From Crocinitomicaceae bacterium (GTDB lineage: Bacteria > Bacteroidota > Bacteroidia > Flavobacteriales_D > Crocinitomicaceae), in NCBI GenBank assembly GCA_021325675.1, contig JAJTCM010000001.1, positions 310,001 to 374,000 of the forward strand: a stretch of 64,000 nt of DNA. The letters run 5' to 3'. The translations under genes and the position numbers were made by a program. The notes under the pieces are model-generated. The model made no database searches and was not told the origin of the DNA. It worked only from the letters and a program-made list of their open reading frames with translations. Numbering within the stretch: position 1 is the stretch's first letter; each line of letters opens with the position of its first letter. Of this stretch, positions 41,934-50,582 are shown in pieces.

Positions 41934-42521
41934 TTATTTATTTTTTTCTATCTCTTCATGACAGCTCATGGAATGATCCAGGTGCATACGTAAGGTGGAG
42001 AGCGTAGATGCTGCCCATTCACGGATTTCAGTGTTGCTCACATTTTCAACTGCGTCTTCAAAAAGCTTGATCGCATCCTTGTGACCGTCTACCATCATTT
42101 TGCAGTACTTTTTGTCAAAGTTCTTCATGTCCTCCTTGTTGAGCTTATCATAAGCATCCTGGCCTTTTTCCGTCATCGAAGAAGGAATGCTGATGGAATA
42201 TTTCTCCGCTACAGCTTTAATTTCCGCTAAAGACTTTTCGTGGTCTTTCTGCATCATTTCACCCAACTGGATAACACTGCTGTTTTTGGAGTGTTTCTGA
42301 GCCAGTTTTCCGAGTTCAATTTCTTCAAAACTGATTTCTGCTGCCTCCACGAGGAATTCGGCATCTTCTTCTTTGTTGTCATCGAATTTTTCGTCGTTGT
42401 GCTCCTCAGCAACTTCTTTGGAATCCTTGTCATTGCCACCGCAAGAGCTGAAACCGATAAATAATGTGCTGATAAAAACTGCATTCAGCAGTAATTTCGG
42501 AAAGTGAGAATTTTTTTTCAT
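41934..42521 (-). CDS. DUF4142 lipoprotein
   Basis: The 195-residue protein has a lipoprotein signal (NAVFISTLFIGFSSCGGN, lipidated Cys about 27), an acidic linker, and a DUF4142 helical bundle from about residue 52: FLVEAAEISFEEIELGKLAQ, VIQLGEMMQKDHEKSLAEIK, KMMVDGHKDAIKLFEDAV and LRMHLDHSMSCHEEI. The fold is ferritin-like, and the family is periplasmic with a likely stress role. The small remnant gene follows its stop. Confidence 0.92.
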   Translation of the reverse strand: MKKNSHFPKLLLNAVFISTLFIGFSSCGGNDKDSKEVAEEHNDEKFDDNKEEDAEFLVEAAEISFEEIELGKLAQKHSKNSSVIQLGEMMQKDHEKSLAEIKAVAEKYSISIPSSMTEKGQDAYDKLNKEDMKNFDKKYCKMMVDGHKDAIKLFEDAVENVSNTEIREWAASTLSTLRMHLDHSMSCHEEIEKNK

Positions 42522-42722
42522 ACTAGTTGTAAATTGAGTTTATATGATACAAAATTGAGCTTTAGACCGTTAATTTATGTTACAGAATTCAGGCAAAGAT
42601 TTATATCATTTACAGATCAAAAACACAAAGGGATCGGTTCGTTTTTTAAGGTTTTTTAACTTGAAATACAGCTGTTTAACGCGATTTTTTTGTAACTTGA
42701 TGGAAACATAAAAACGCATGTC

Positions 42723-43274
42723 ATGAAAACAAGTATTGCAGTATTCAATTCACACGACGAAGCGTTAGCCTCTGTTGTGCTGTTAAGGGAACATCATTTT
42801 CCACTCTATAAAGTTTCACTCGTAGGGAAAGCAGAATTGGTAGACGATAAAATTCATTTGGAGCCTTCAACCAAAGAAGGCCTGATCAATACGCCGGTGA
42901 TCGCCGGGACTATCCTCGGAACAACGATTGGCTTGCTGAGCGGGATCGGTCTTTTTGCTATTCCGGGCCTGGGTTTCTTATACGGAGCAGGCGCTATTGT
43001 GGGTGCACTTGGAGGCTTTGACCTCGGCTTGCTGGCTGGCGGTGCAGGAACATTAATGCTCCAGGCGGGTATCGAAGAAGAGCACGCCGTTAAATATGAT
43101 GAGCACCTGCGCGACGGAAAATTCCTCCTCATGATTGAAGGAAGCAGCCAGGATGCGGAACGCGCCCGTCAAATTATCGGCGACGCCCACCTCGGCTTTG
43201 AAACCCACGATAAACCACAGCAAGAAGCTTCGGGATCTACAGGTATAAAACACAAAGAACATATAGAAACCTAG
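42723..43274 (+). CDS. General stress protein YflT/17M-like
   Basis: The 183-residue protein begins MKTSIAVFNSHDEALASVVLLREHHFPLYKVSLVG, the alpha/beta general-stress-17M domain, and has a central Gly/Ala/Ile-rich hydrophobic region (about 60-118, VIAGTILGTTIGLLSGIGLF) that could be one or two membrane hairpins. It ends with a charged tail. It is the only plus-strand gene of the stress cluster and is divergent from the DUF4142 gene. Confidence 0.85.
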   Translation: MKTSIAVFNSHDEALASVVLLREHHFPLYKVSLVGKAELVDDKIHLEPSTKEGLINTPVIAGTILGTTIGLLSGIGLFAIPGLGFLYGAGAIVGALGGFDLGLLAGGAGTLMLQAGIEEEHAVKYDEHLRDGKFLLMIEGSSQDAERARQIIGDAHLGFETHDKPQQEASGSTGIKHKEHIET

Positions 43275-43412
43275 ATAAGCTAAAATGAAAATACAGAGCT
43301 TCTTGCTTAGGAGTTTCCCGGTCAAATCCGGGATTCTAAGGAAGTAAAATCAGTTTTGGCGCGTGTTTTTGTTAAAACCGTGCCAAAATACACTTTGGGT
43401 ATTTGCGGGTTC

Positions 43413-44636
43413 TTAAAAATAAGTTGAAAACCCAAGCTGGAACATTCCCGTTAATGCCGGAGGGTTTCCGAGCAAATCAGTCTGCTGCTGATAGCGGTAG
43501 TTGAAGCGGAAAACCGTCTGTGCATTAGGCCTGAAACTGATCGCCGGGGCAATGCTCCACAAGTGTTCATAGATGTTATCTCCGGTTTCTGTAAATGTTC
43601 CCACGTTCCAGTCGACATATTCCAGGCGACAGGCGAGGTTGAGCGTCGCTTTTTCCCAACCCAGCATACTGCGTGAAAGGATTGGCTGAATGATATCAAT
43701 GAAGCCGCCGTATTGCTTCGTTCCGAATTGTTGGGTGTAAGTTGCCGGAACCTGTACGAAAACCCAGGCCCACTCCGCGATGATTGTTGTATTGATTGTT
43801 GGTATTGTTGTGTTGTAATCCACAGCGAATACGTCTACCCGGCGGCGGGAGTCAATGATTAACCCGTCGTCCTGGAATTTGTTGTAGACCCCGCCCATGT
43901 AAGAAACACCCAGTTCGCCGGCTTTGCGGTTTCTCACTGCGATTTTACCGTTCATAAGCGGGAGACCGCTGTTGATTTCCTCAAAGCGCTCCGGGTTGCG
44001 TTTGGCAGCAGGTAAAAAAGTCTTGTTTTCGGTATTTTCAATGATGCTGTTGTCAAAGTTTCCCGTCAGGTAAAGCTCATAGCCGATCATCCAGCTTTTA
44101 TGAAAGGTTTTTCCAAAAATCCCGAAGCCGGTATTGCTCCAGGTTGCCGGAAGCATTTGCGTAGCAGAGATCGGCCGGTCAATGAATTCCCACTTCGGGC
44201 CATCGTGGTTCTGGTTGAAAGCGCCAATCGGGTTCATGACAATTCCTCCGCGGAAATTCAGCAGCGGGTGAAGCTCCAAATCCATAGAAGCAAATTCGAT
44301 CGCGATTTCCCTGCCGCCTTCTTCGAACTCAATTTCGCTCAGGAATTTTAGCCGCCTGTTGATTTTGGACGCCAGGAAAACGGTTAATCTCCGTGCCTGG
44401 AACTGATGTCCTTCCGTAATGCCATCTGTTACGCCGTATTGCCAGTTGCTTTCGAGGTAGCCGCCAATTGCCACGGGACTCTTCCCTAAAGCCAGGAAAG
44501 GACGGTTGTAAACGGCATCCATGTTCATCGCGTTTTTGGTCGTGTCTTTCGGGACCCGCCTGAATAGCGTCGAATCCACCTGCGCCTGCGAAGCCAGGGA
44601 AATAAAAAGATAAACGAATAAAAATCTGTAAATCAT
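43413..44636 (-). CDS. Outer-membrane porin-like beta-barrel protein
   Basis: A 407-residue barrel with signal peptide MIYRFLFVYLFISLASQAQ. The body has repeated strands such as GYLESNWQYGVTDGITEGHQ, FQARRLTVFLASKINRRLKF and RGGIVMNPIGAFNQNHDGPK, resembling OprO/OprP-like porins, and ends LTGMFQLGFSTYF, an outer-membrane insertion signal. It is the last gene of the di-heme/Rieske operon (starts 4 nt inside the Rieske stop, ATGA). Substrate unknown; redox context suggests metal or electron-related uptake. Confidence 0.8.
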   Translation of the reverse strand: MIYRFLFVYLFISLASQAQVDSTLFRRVPKDTTKNAMNMDAVYNRPFLALGKSPVAIGGYLESNWQYGVTDGITEGHQFQARRLTVFLASKINRRLKFLSEIEFEEGGREIAIEFASMDLELHPLLNFRGGIVMNPIGAFNQNHDGPKWEFIDRPISATQMLPATWSNTGFGIFGKTFHKSWMIGYELYLTGNFDNSIIENTENKTFLPAAKRNPERFEEINSGLPLMNGKIAVRNRKAGELGVSYMGGVYNKFQDDGLIIDSRRRVDVFAVDYNTTIPTINTTIIAEWAWVFVQVPATYTQQFGTKQYGGFIDIIQPILSRSMLGWEKATLNLACRLEYVDWNVGTFTETGDNIYEHLWSIAPAISFRPNAQTVFRFNYRYQQQTDLLGNPPALTGMFQLGFSTYF

Positions 44637-45073
44637 ACGAGGGAAATTTTCAGTTGGTTTTGGGAAAGCTGAACGGGAAAAGTGCGCAGGTTTTGCGTTG
44701 CCGGGCCGTTCTCTACACTTCCTTTGCTATCGAATTCACTGCCGTGTGCCGGACAAACAAGCTTGTCGCCGAAAACCTGCAGCTCAGCGCCCTGGTGGGA
44801 ACATTGTAAATTAATGGCCGTATATTCCTGTTCGCTGAGGCGGTAAATACAAATCGGGAAGTTCAATTGTTCGTTCTGTACCACGATGAATTTGCGGTAA
44901 GAAAGCTTGTCCTTTTTCCGGATCTCAAACTCTTTCGTATCCAGCAGGATCTCAGCGCCTGAAATCGGCGAATTCAGTATTTTAGTAGTTTTGCAGCTTT
45001 GCAGGATGCTGAGAACAGCTACGCCGCTCACACAGGCATAAGCACAGGATTTCAAAAATTCACTCCGGTTCAT
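44633..45073 (-). CDS. Exported Rieske [2Fe-2S] protein
   Basis: A 146-residue protein with an N-terminal membrane or lipoprotein signal (MNRSEFLKSCAYACVSGVAVLSILQSC) and a small Rieske domain. Cluster ligands are CSHQGAEL (Cys, His) and CPAHGSEF (Cys, His). It should carry electrons at the periplasmic side. The start overlaps the di-heme gene stop by 1 nt (TAATG), and the porin gene starts 4 nt before its own stop, so all three are cotranscribed. Confidence 0.92.
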   Translation of the reverse strand: MNRSEFLKSCAYACVSGVAVLSILQSCKTTKILNSPISGAEILLDTKEFEIRKKDKLSYRKFIVVQNEQLNFPICIYRLSEQEYTAINLQCSHQGAELQVFGDKLVCPAHGSEFDSKGSVENGPATQNLRTFPVQLSQNQLKISLV

Positions 45074-46260
45074 TACAAAGATTCTAAAAATTTGATTAAG
45101 GCCATTTTCTCTCCGGAGGAGAGCGCCTGGTACATCGCTTTGCTGCCCGAAGCTTCGCCGCCGTGCATCAGGATCGCTTCTTCAATGCTGTGGGCGCGTC
45201 CGTCATGCATGAGGTAGTATTTTCCGCCCTGTGAGCTTTGTGAAAGTCCCAGTCCCCAAAGGGCCGGTGTTCTCCATTCATACGTTTTGGCGCTGCCTTC
45301 CGTATAACCGTCATCCAGTCCCGGGCCCATGTCATGCAGTAGTAGGTCCGTATACGGGGAAAACTCTTTGTACGACAAGCCTTTGATCGGGGAGAAGCCC
45401 GTTTTCAGTTTGGGTGTATGGCAAGCTGCGCAGTTGATTTGTGCAAATAAGGCTTTGCCCTGTTTTACTTCGCTGTCTTCCTGGTTACGGGCCACTGGAG
45501 CTTTTAGCGTTTGCAGGTAAAAAACGACATCCTGGATTTTCTGGTTCGAAATTTCAGGGTCGATCTCCTGCCCGGTATAAACGTCAACAGGATTGTAAGT
45601 GGAAGTAATTCCCATATCCTGGTTGTAGGCGTTCACGGTCTGGTTCAATAAGTTATAAGCCGCGCCTTTTTTGCCGAAGCGGCAGATATGTTTGCCATTT
45701 TGCACGATAGCGTCCGGTCTTGGAGTAATATATCCCGGGATCACGATCCAGTTCGGAACGCCGGAAATGCCATCTCCGTTGAGATCGTCAGGATCTGAAA
45801 GCGCTAAAATATCCGCATCGGAGACAAAATCAAGGAAGCCGAGACCGGTATTTGCAGGCGGTGTAAATTTAGAGAAAGTCGCCCCGGCGGGAATTTGCTC
45901 CGGCATATAACCCGGTAAAGCGCGGTTTTGCAGCTGCGGGCCGCCCTGGTCCATAAAAATATTCCCGAATTCGTCCGGCTGTCCGAAACGCGTCAGGGTA
46001 GTGGAAGGATGGCCTTTGCCGTCCCCTGCATGACAGCTGATACAGCTTGTAGCCACAAAGGTTGTCCCTAGCCCGGTTTCAGCGGTAAATACTTCCGTAA
46101 AGGCAGCATCACCTTTCAAAAAGCGCTGGTTTTCCTCCATTGTCAGACCGTCAATCGTTCCATCCAGCACCGTGGCATCTTCCGGTGCGCCAGGCAGGAT
46201 TTTTTTGCAGGAAATCACCACGCAAAGCACAATAAACAAACTGATCAGAAATTTTTCCAT
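45073..46260 (-). CDS. Di-heme oxidoreductase (DHOR/thiol oxidoreductase family)
   Basis: The mature protein is exported: MEKFLISLFIVLCVVISCKK is a lipoprotein signal. It carries two c-type heme sites, CISCHAGDGKG and CAACHTPKL, the pattern of the DHOR family (PF06537), with a conserved GFLDFVSDADILALSDPDDLNGDGISG region and a C-terminal MHDGRAHSIEEAILMHGGEA block. The family is often found beside imelysin and is iron-linked, but no imelysin is seen here. Start at ATG 46260 is preferred over the TTG at 46287, which overlaps the -7 box TATCTTTG (46292-46285). Confidence 0.93.
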   Translation of the reverse strand: MEKFLISLFIVLCVVISCKKILPGAPEDATVLDGTIDGLTMEENQRFLKGDAAFTEVFTAETGLGTTFVATSCISCHAGDGKGHPSTTLTRFGQPDEFGNIFMDQGGPQLQNRALPGYMPEQIPAGATFSKFTPPANTGLGFLDFVSDADILALSDPDDLNGDGISGVPNWIVIPGYITPRPDAIVQNGKHICRFGKKGAAYNLLNQTVNAYNQDMGITSTYNPVDVYTGQEIDPEISNQKIQDVVFYLQTLKAPVARNQEDSEVKQGKALFAQINCAACHTPKLKTGFSPIKGLSYKEFSPYTDLLLHDMGPGLDDGYTEGSAKTYEWRTPALWGLGLSQSSQGGKYYLMHDGRAHSIEEAILMHGGEASGSKAMYQALSSGEKMALIKFLESL

Positions 46261-46284
46261 ACCTTTTAATATACGTTTCTCGTA

Positions 46285-46313
46285 CAAAGATATAAAAAAT
46301 TAGCTTGATGCAA
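46285..46313 (-). promoter_or_regulatory. Promoter of the di-heme/Rieske/porin operon
   Basis: Minus-strand TTG (46313-46311) and TATCTTTG (46292-46285) with 18 nt between, 24 nt from the ATG. Confidence 0.7.
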
Positions 46314-46322
46314 TAAAAAAAG

Positions 46323-46340
46323 TTAGATTAGTCTAATTAA
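46323..46340 (-). promoter_or_regulatory. Palindromic element TTAGATTAGTCTAA near the operon promoter
   Basis: TTAGA-TTAG-TCTAA, with extra TTAA. It resembles a DtxR/IdeR box (TTAGGTTAGGCTAACCTAA; 14 of 19 positions by eye) and sits just upstream of the -33 element. It might instead be a weak hairpin terminator for the preceding gene, since a T-run follows on the minus strand. Confidence 0.35.
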
Positions 46341-46445
46341 ATTGATTTGAAGATGCGAACGCTTATTATTCGAGATTGGAGAGAAATTTAAACTTGACGG
46401 GACAAATCTTTGAATACTGAATTTTCAAATCCGGTTTGGCGGTAA

Positions 46446-47348
46446 TCACAATCCAAGCGCGTCCATCTTCTCTTTTTCGTAAGATCCATCCTCAGCAGGG
46501 TAGCGGAGTACCTTCTCAAATTTACCGGAAGCTTTCGCCAGCGACCAGGCCAGGCTTTCACCGGCAGGAATTCGGTTGCTGACCTGTTCGTAAAACGGAT
46601 CCTGGTAAGCTTCGTCACTATTGACAATTTCCCAACCCTGCTCCTTGAAGTGCCGGATCAATTCATCCAGGAAAAGAGCTGCCGCTAAGTTATGGTGCAG
46701 CAGGATGTTGTGCCTGATTTTGCGGCCGGTCAAAGCAGTTGTCAGTGAATCGTAAAAAACGGCCCGGTCAAACAAATGTGCAATGTAATACTCGCGGTAA
46801 GCTTTGGTATCGGCTTTCGGATCTTTGTTCAGGCGTTCAAGCAGGCGATCGTTGATGTACCAGTCGGAAGCATCAATTGTCACATGGGCATTTTTATAGC
46901 CTTGCTCCTTCAAAAATTCCCGGAAGCCATTCACTTTTTCCTCCGTGTCACCTTCCTTTAAATAAGGAAAACGGAAATAAGGATAAAAATTCGAATACTG
47001 GCGAATCAGGCTGTCGTTTTTCAGGAAATCTGCCTCAAATGCCGCCAGGCTCACCTTCTTCGAATGAAAATACGGATGCGAATACGTATGGTTCCCGATC
47101 CGGTGGCCTTTGTCATTCCACGAACGCAGCACATATTCACCCTTAACGCCCGTCAAGCGCGAACCATTAATAAAAAAACATGCCCGAACATCATGTTTCT
47201 CCAAAGCATCCAGGATCTTTTCGTTCCAGGCTTCCAGTGTATAGCCCGGCATATCTTTCACAGAGCCATCGTCGAATGTAAAAGCAATCTGTTGGGAGAA
47301 ACTTGAACCACATAGGCACATAGAAAATAGAAGGAAAACCCGTTTCAT
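46446..47348 (-). CDS. Polysaccharide deacetylase (NodB domain), exported
   Basis: From ATG 47348 the product has 300 residues with signal peptide MKRVFLLFSMCLCGSSFSQ. NodB motifs: IAFTFDDG (the metal-binding Asp and catalytic Asp), GNHTYSHPYF with the His pair, and FRFPYLKEG. It should deacetylate a polysaccharide, such as peptidoglycan or chitin, in the periplasm or outside. The longer reading from 47402 comes from intergenic repeat text and lacks a signal peptide, so it is rejected. Confidence 0.9.
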   Translation of the reverse strand: MKRVFLLFSMCLCGSSFSQQIAFTFDDGSVKDMPGYTLEAWNEKILDALEKHDVRACFFINGSRLTGVKGEYVLRSWNDKGHRIGNHTYSHPYFHSKKVSLAAFEADFLKNDSLIRQYSNFYPYFRFPYLKEGDTEEKVNGFREFLKEQGYKNAHVTIDASDWYINDRLLERLNKDPKADTKAYREYYIAHLFDRAVFYDSLTTALTGRKIRHNILLHHNLAAALFLDELIRHFKEQGWEIVNSDEAYQDPFYEQVSNRIPAGESLAWSLAKASGKFEKVLRYPAEDGSYEKEKMDALGL

Positions 47349-47384
47349 GATGCAATTTGGACGAAAATAAGGAATTTGAACCAC

Positions 47385-47470
47385 ATAGAGAACATAGAAC
47401 ATAAAGGCTCACTTCTGCAAAGGCTTCGTGTCTTAGAGTCTTAGTGGCAAAAAAATCAGCGTAAGTCTGC
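47385..47470. repeat. CCACGAAG-type intergenic repeat
   Basis: ACCACATAGAGAACATAGAAC, CTTCGTGTCTTAGAGTC and TTAGTGGC recur here, a degenerate family also near 6124-6245 and 7425-7465. Confidence 0.45.
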
Positions 47471-47510
47471 GTTCCCATCTGCGAGATTGGCGGGAACAAA
47501 AACCAATAAG

Positions 47511-47537
47511 CAAAAAAAGCGCCCCTTCCGAAGCGCT
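47511..47537 (-). terminator. Terminator of the dsbD unit
   Basis: AGCGC / GCGCT stem with inner G-U pairs around GGAA; on the minus strand a seven-T run follows. Confidence 0.75.
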
Positions 47538-47560
47538 CCTTGTTTATCTGAATTGACTAA

Positions 47561-49627
47561 TTAATTGCCTTTCTTAAATTCTTCCATGCCTTCGTTGAGC
47601 CACTGTTTGAAATCCGTTGGATTACTGTGGTGCTCGTAATCTGCAGAACCGTTGGCAAGGTCATCACCGTTTACGTCATGCATCACATAGTAAGGCTGGG
47701 CAAGGATGTTGTAGCGCTTGATCTGCATCAGCTTCCATTTGTCGCCGGTGGTGCTCAGCTTCATAGTTTTGCCAGGGTACACTTCAAATTCACCTTTTTC
47801 TTTACCTGGAAGCTCTTCGCGCTCATCCACGTGCAGGGAAACGATCACTACGTCGTTTTTAAGCGTTTCGATGATGCCTTGTTCGCCCCAGACCTGCTGT
47901 TCCATTTTGCGGCAGTTTACGCAGTTGATCCCCGTGAAATCCACGAAAAGCGGCTTGTTGACTTCTTTGGCATAAGCTAGTGCCTTGTCGTAATCATGGA
48001 AAACGTTGATGTTCTGAGGTCCGAGGACCGTTCCTTCCGGGCCTTGCTGTACCGGTTGGCCGCCATTTCCGGCGATAAGTCCCTGCGGCGATTCACTGTA
48101 CTGCAAAGGCGGCGGGAAAGCGCTGATGATTTTCAACGGTGCTCCCCAAAGTCCCGGGATCATATACAAAACAAACATCAATGTTGTCGTTCCCAGCAGG
48201 GCGCGGCCAACGCTGAGCTTTTCCAGCGGACTGTCGTGTGGCAGGCGGATTTTCCCAAAGAGATAAAAAGTCATGATCAGGAAGATGGCAATCCAGATGG
48301 CGATGAACAGCTCACGTTCCAGTAAATGCAGGTTCCAGGTCATGTCGGCGTTGGAAAGGAATTTCATAGCTAAAGCGAGCTCCAGGAAACCGAGCACCAC
48401 TTTCACAGAGTTGAGCCAGCCGCCGGATTTCGGCAAGGTATTCATCCAGCCCGGGAAAGCGGCAAACAACCCGAAAGGAAGCGCCAAAGCCAGTGAAAAG
48501 CCAAACATACCTACAATCGGTGTGATACCTCCCTGGCGGGCCGCTTCAACAATCAGCGTACCAACGATCGGGCCGGTACAGGAAAAAGAAACCAGCGCCA
48601 GCGCCAATGCCATGAAGAAAATTCCGATGATCCCGCCTTTGTCCGCCTTGGTGTCGGCTTTGTTAATCCACGAGCTTGGCATCCGGATTTCGAAAGCGCC
48701 GAGGAAAGAAACGGCAAAAACGATAAGAAGCACAAAGAAAACGAAGTTGAACCACGGGTTGGTAGACATGTCGTTCAGGGCTTCTTCCCCGAAAATAGCC
48801 GTAACAGCCGTTCCCAGCAAAATATAAATAACAATGATGGAAATTCCGTAAATGGTAGCGTTTTTTACGCCCTGGGCCTTGGTTTTACTTTGTTTGGTAA
48901 AAAAGCTCACGGTCATCGGCACCATCGGAAACACGCAAGGTGTAAGCAAAGCAGCCAAACCGCTGATAAAAGAAAGAATGAAAATTGTCAGCAGCGAGCG
49001 ATTTTCGTTGGAAGAGCCGGCAGCGTTTTTGATTTCCACCGTCTTGTTATTTTTTCCGTTTCCTGCGGAGGTGTTTTTAATATCGTTTGCTGTTTCACTC
49101 ACCGGGTTGAGACCAGTTGTGCTGTTTTCCGTTCCGGGATCAACTGCTGAGGTAGATTCGCAGCCTTTCACTTTCACCTTGATGTCAGCCGTGTGATCGG
49201 GCAAACAGCGTACTTCGTTGCAGGTCTGGAAAGAAAAAATACCGTTAACGTCAAAATCTTTGTCGGAAAGAATTTGGATTTTTTGCCTGAAAATAACCGT
49301 TCCTTCATGGTAGGCAAGGTCTTCGTCCGCCAGGTCATCGTGCACCTGGATTGGTTTTGGTTCGGTAACGCCGCCAATCAATTTGTAAGCAGCAGATTTT
49401 TTGAATTCGATTTTCGTGGCGTAGCCAAAGCTGCCTTTCGGAAGCTTAAGCGCATTGATGTGCCAGTGGTCAACAATTTTTACTTTCCCGACAATCGTTG
49501 CTTCACAGCCATTCTGTTCAACGGTAAAGTTCCACTTAACCATGTCTTCCGGCAGCTCAAGCTGCGCGCGGACACCAATAAAGCTAAAGATCCCCAGGGT
49601 AAGGAGCAGGAAATGTAATTTTTTCAT
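47561..49627 (-). CDS. Thiol:disulfide interchange protein DsbD family
   Basis: A 688-residue inner-membrane protein that moves reducing power from cytoplasmic thioredoxin to periplasmic thiols. Signal peptide at 1-21, N-terminal DsbD-alpha-like domain (about 25-175, CNEVRCLPD), eight or so membrane helices (about 215-510) with the CVFPMVPMTVSFF and SCTGPIVGTLIVE cysteine motifs, and a C-terminal thioredoxin domain with Cys569-x-x-Cys572 (INCVNCRK). The next gene upstream encodes a separate alpha-like domain. Confidence 0.93.
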   Translation of the reverse strand: MKKLHFLLLTLGIFSFIGVRAQLELPEDMVKWNFTVEQNGCEATIVGKVKIVDHWHINALKLPKGSFGYATKIEFKKSAAYKLIGGVTEPKPIQVHDDLADEDLAYHEGTVIFRQKIQILSDKDFDVNGIFSFQTCNEVRCLPDHTADIKVKVKGCESTSAVDPGTENSTTGLNPVSETANDIKNTSAGNGKNNKTVEIKNAAGSSNENRSLLTIFILSFISGLAALLTPCVFPMVPMTVSFFTKQSKTKAQGVKNATIYGISIIVIYILLGTAVTAIFGEEALNDMSTNPWFNFVFFVLLIVFAVSFLGAFEIRMPSSWINKADTKADKGGIIGIFFMALALALVSFSCTGPIVGTLIVEAARQGGITPIVGMFGFSLALALPFGLFAAFPGWMNTLPKSGGWLNSVKVVLGFLELALAMKFLSNADMTWNLHLLERELFIAIWIAIFLIMTFYLFGKIRLPHDSPLEKLSVGRALLGTTTLMFVLYMIPGLWGAPLKIISAFPPPLQYSESPQGLIAGNGGQPVQQGPEGTVLGPQNINVFHDYDKALAYAKEVNKPLFVDFTGINCVNCRKMEQQVWGEQGIIETLKNDVVIVSLHVDEREELPGKEKGEFEVYPGKTMKLSTTGDKWKLMQIKRYNILAQPYYVMHDVNGDDLANGSADYEHHSNPTDFKQWLNEGMEEFKKGN

Positions 49628-49632
49628 AATGC

Positions 49633-50079
49633 TTATTGGTTTTTAGGTAACAATTCAATCCGGATCGGCTGATCAACAGGGGGGAGACACATCGTTTCAT
49701 CGCACACCATGAAAGTCACTTCGCCTTCAAGGATTGTTTTGCGGAAAACATCAATTTTCTGGATAAAAACGACTTCGTGCTCAAAAAAGTCGAGCGTTGC
49801 CTCAAAGTTTTCATCGTATTTCTGGATGGACTTCGGCTCAATAACAGCGCCTTTGAGCTGGAAATTATCCGAAGACTGGAAGCTGAATTGCGTAGGCACC
49901 GGACCGACATTATTGTCAATGTGCTGGCTGTAAAGGTGCCATCCTTCTTTAATAGTGGCTGTGATTTCGATTTGCGACAAGTCGGCGTTGTAGCTGGCTG
50001 TCCATCGAACTACTTCCTGGGATTGTACGGAAAAGGAAAGTGTTAAAAGAGTGAGTGTAAAAAAGAAAATCCGTTTCAT
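49633..50079 (-). CDS. Stand-alone DsbD-alpha-like periplasmic domain
   Basis: The 148-residue protein has a signal peptide (MKRIFFFTLTLLTLSFSVQSQ) and one DsbD N-terminal immunoglobulin-like domain with WTASYNADLSQIEITATIKEGWHLYSQH and CDETMCLPP, the redox Cys pair. It is 5 nt upstream of dsbD, so cotranscribed. Having both a fused and a free alpha domain suggests two substrate branches. A gene duplication is likely. Confidence 0.9.
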   Translation of the reverse strand: MKRIFFFTLTLLTLSFSVQSQEVVRWTASYNADLSQIEITATIKEGWHLYSQHIDNNVGPVPTQFSFQSSDNFQLKGAVIEPKSIQKYDENFEATLDFFEHEVVFIQKIDVFRKTILEGEVTFMVCDETMCLPPVDQPIRIELLPKNQ

Positions 50080-50213
50080 TTGTGTTTTTGCTTTGTATTA
50101 AAACAAAAGTACAAAAGGAAACGGATTTTGAAGTACACGAGTTGAAAGTTATTCTTGACTTTTCAATCGTTTAAATCGGTAATTTTTTAGCGATAAGAAC
50201 CTGATTTACAGGG

Positions 50214-50492
50214 TTAAAATTTGATTTCTATCATTCTTGAAATTGGAATCCAAACTCCGCCTTTGAGACAGATATATTTGGATCCGGCAGCCCAAATTGT
50301 AGTTTCCACGCGTTTAAGGCCTTCATCATCGTAAAAATAGATCGAAACCTTCGTTCGGTACCCGTTGCCTAGTAAGGCCGCTTTCTCAATTTGCTCGCGG
50401 AGCTCAGGGTGCTGTTTTACTGGCATTTCCTTGCGAAAATGCAGCGAAGGGACAACTTCCTTTTCGATGGTTTGATAATCCAGTACTTGCAT
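50214..50492 (-). CDS. Hypothetical protein, 92 aa
   Basis: I do not recognise a family. The protein is soluble, with LREQIEKAALLGNGYRTKVSIYFYDDEG and VETTIWAAGSKYICLKGGVWIPI, suggesting a small beta-rich fold. No signal peptide. It stands alone between the DsbD pair and the RlpA gene. Codon use and the intact frame support a real gene. Confidence 0.65.
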   Translation of the reverse strand: MQVLDYQTIEKEVVPSLHFRKEMPVKQHPELREQIEKAALLGNGYRTKVSIYFYDDEGLKRVETTIWAAGSKYICLKGGVWIPISRMIEIKF

Positions 50493-50582
50493 GAGTTAAT
50501 GTTTTAGAAGTACAAGGTAAACAAAAAATCGGAAAAAACAAATTTTTCACCTGGTTTTTAGATGAATGGAAAAAAAAGAAGA

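Noticed and set aside
46261-46287. Longer start of the di-heme protein at TTG 46287
   Set aside because: The TTG overlaps the -7 box and the lipoprotein signal begins only at ATG 46260.
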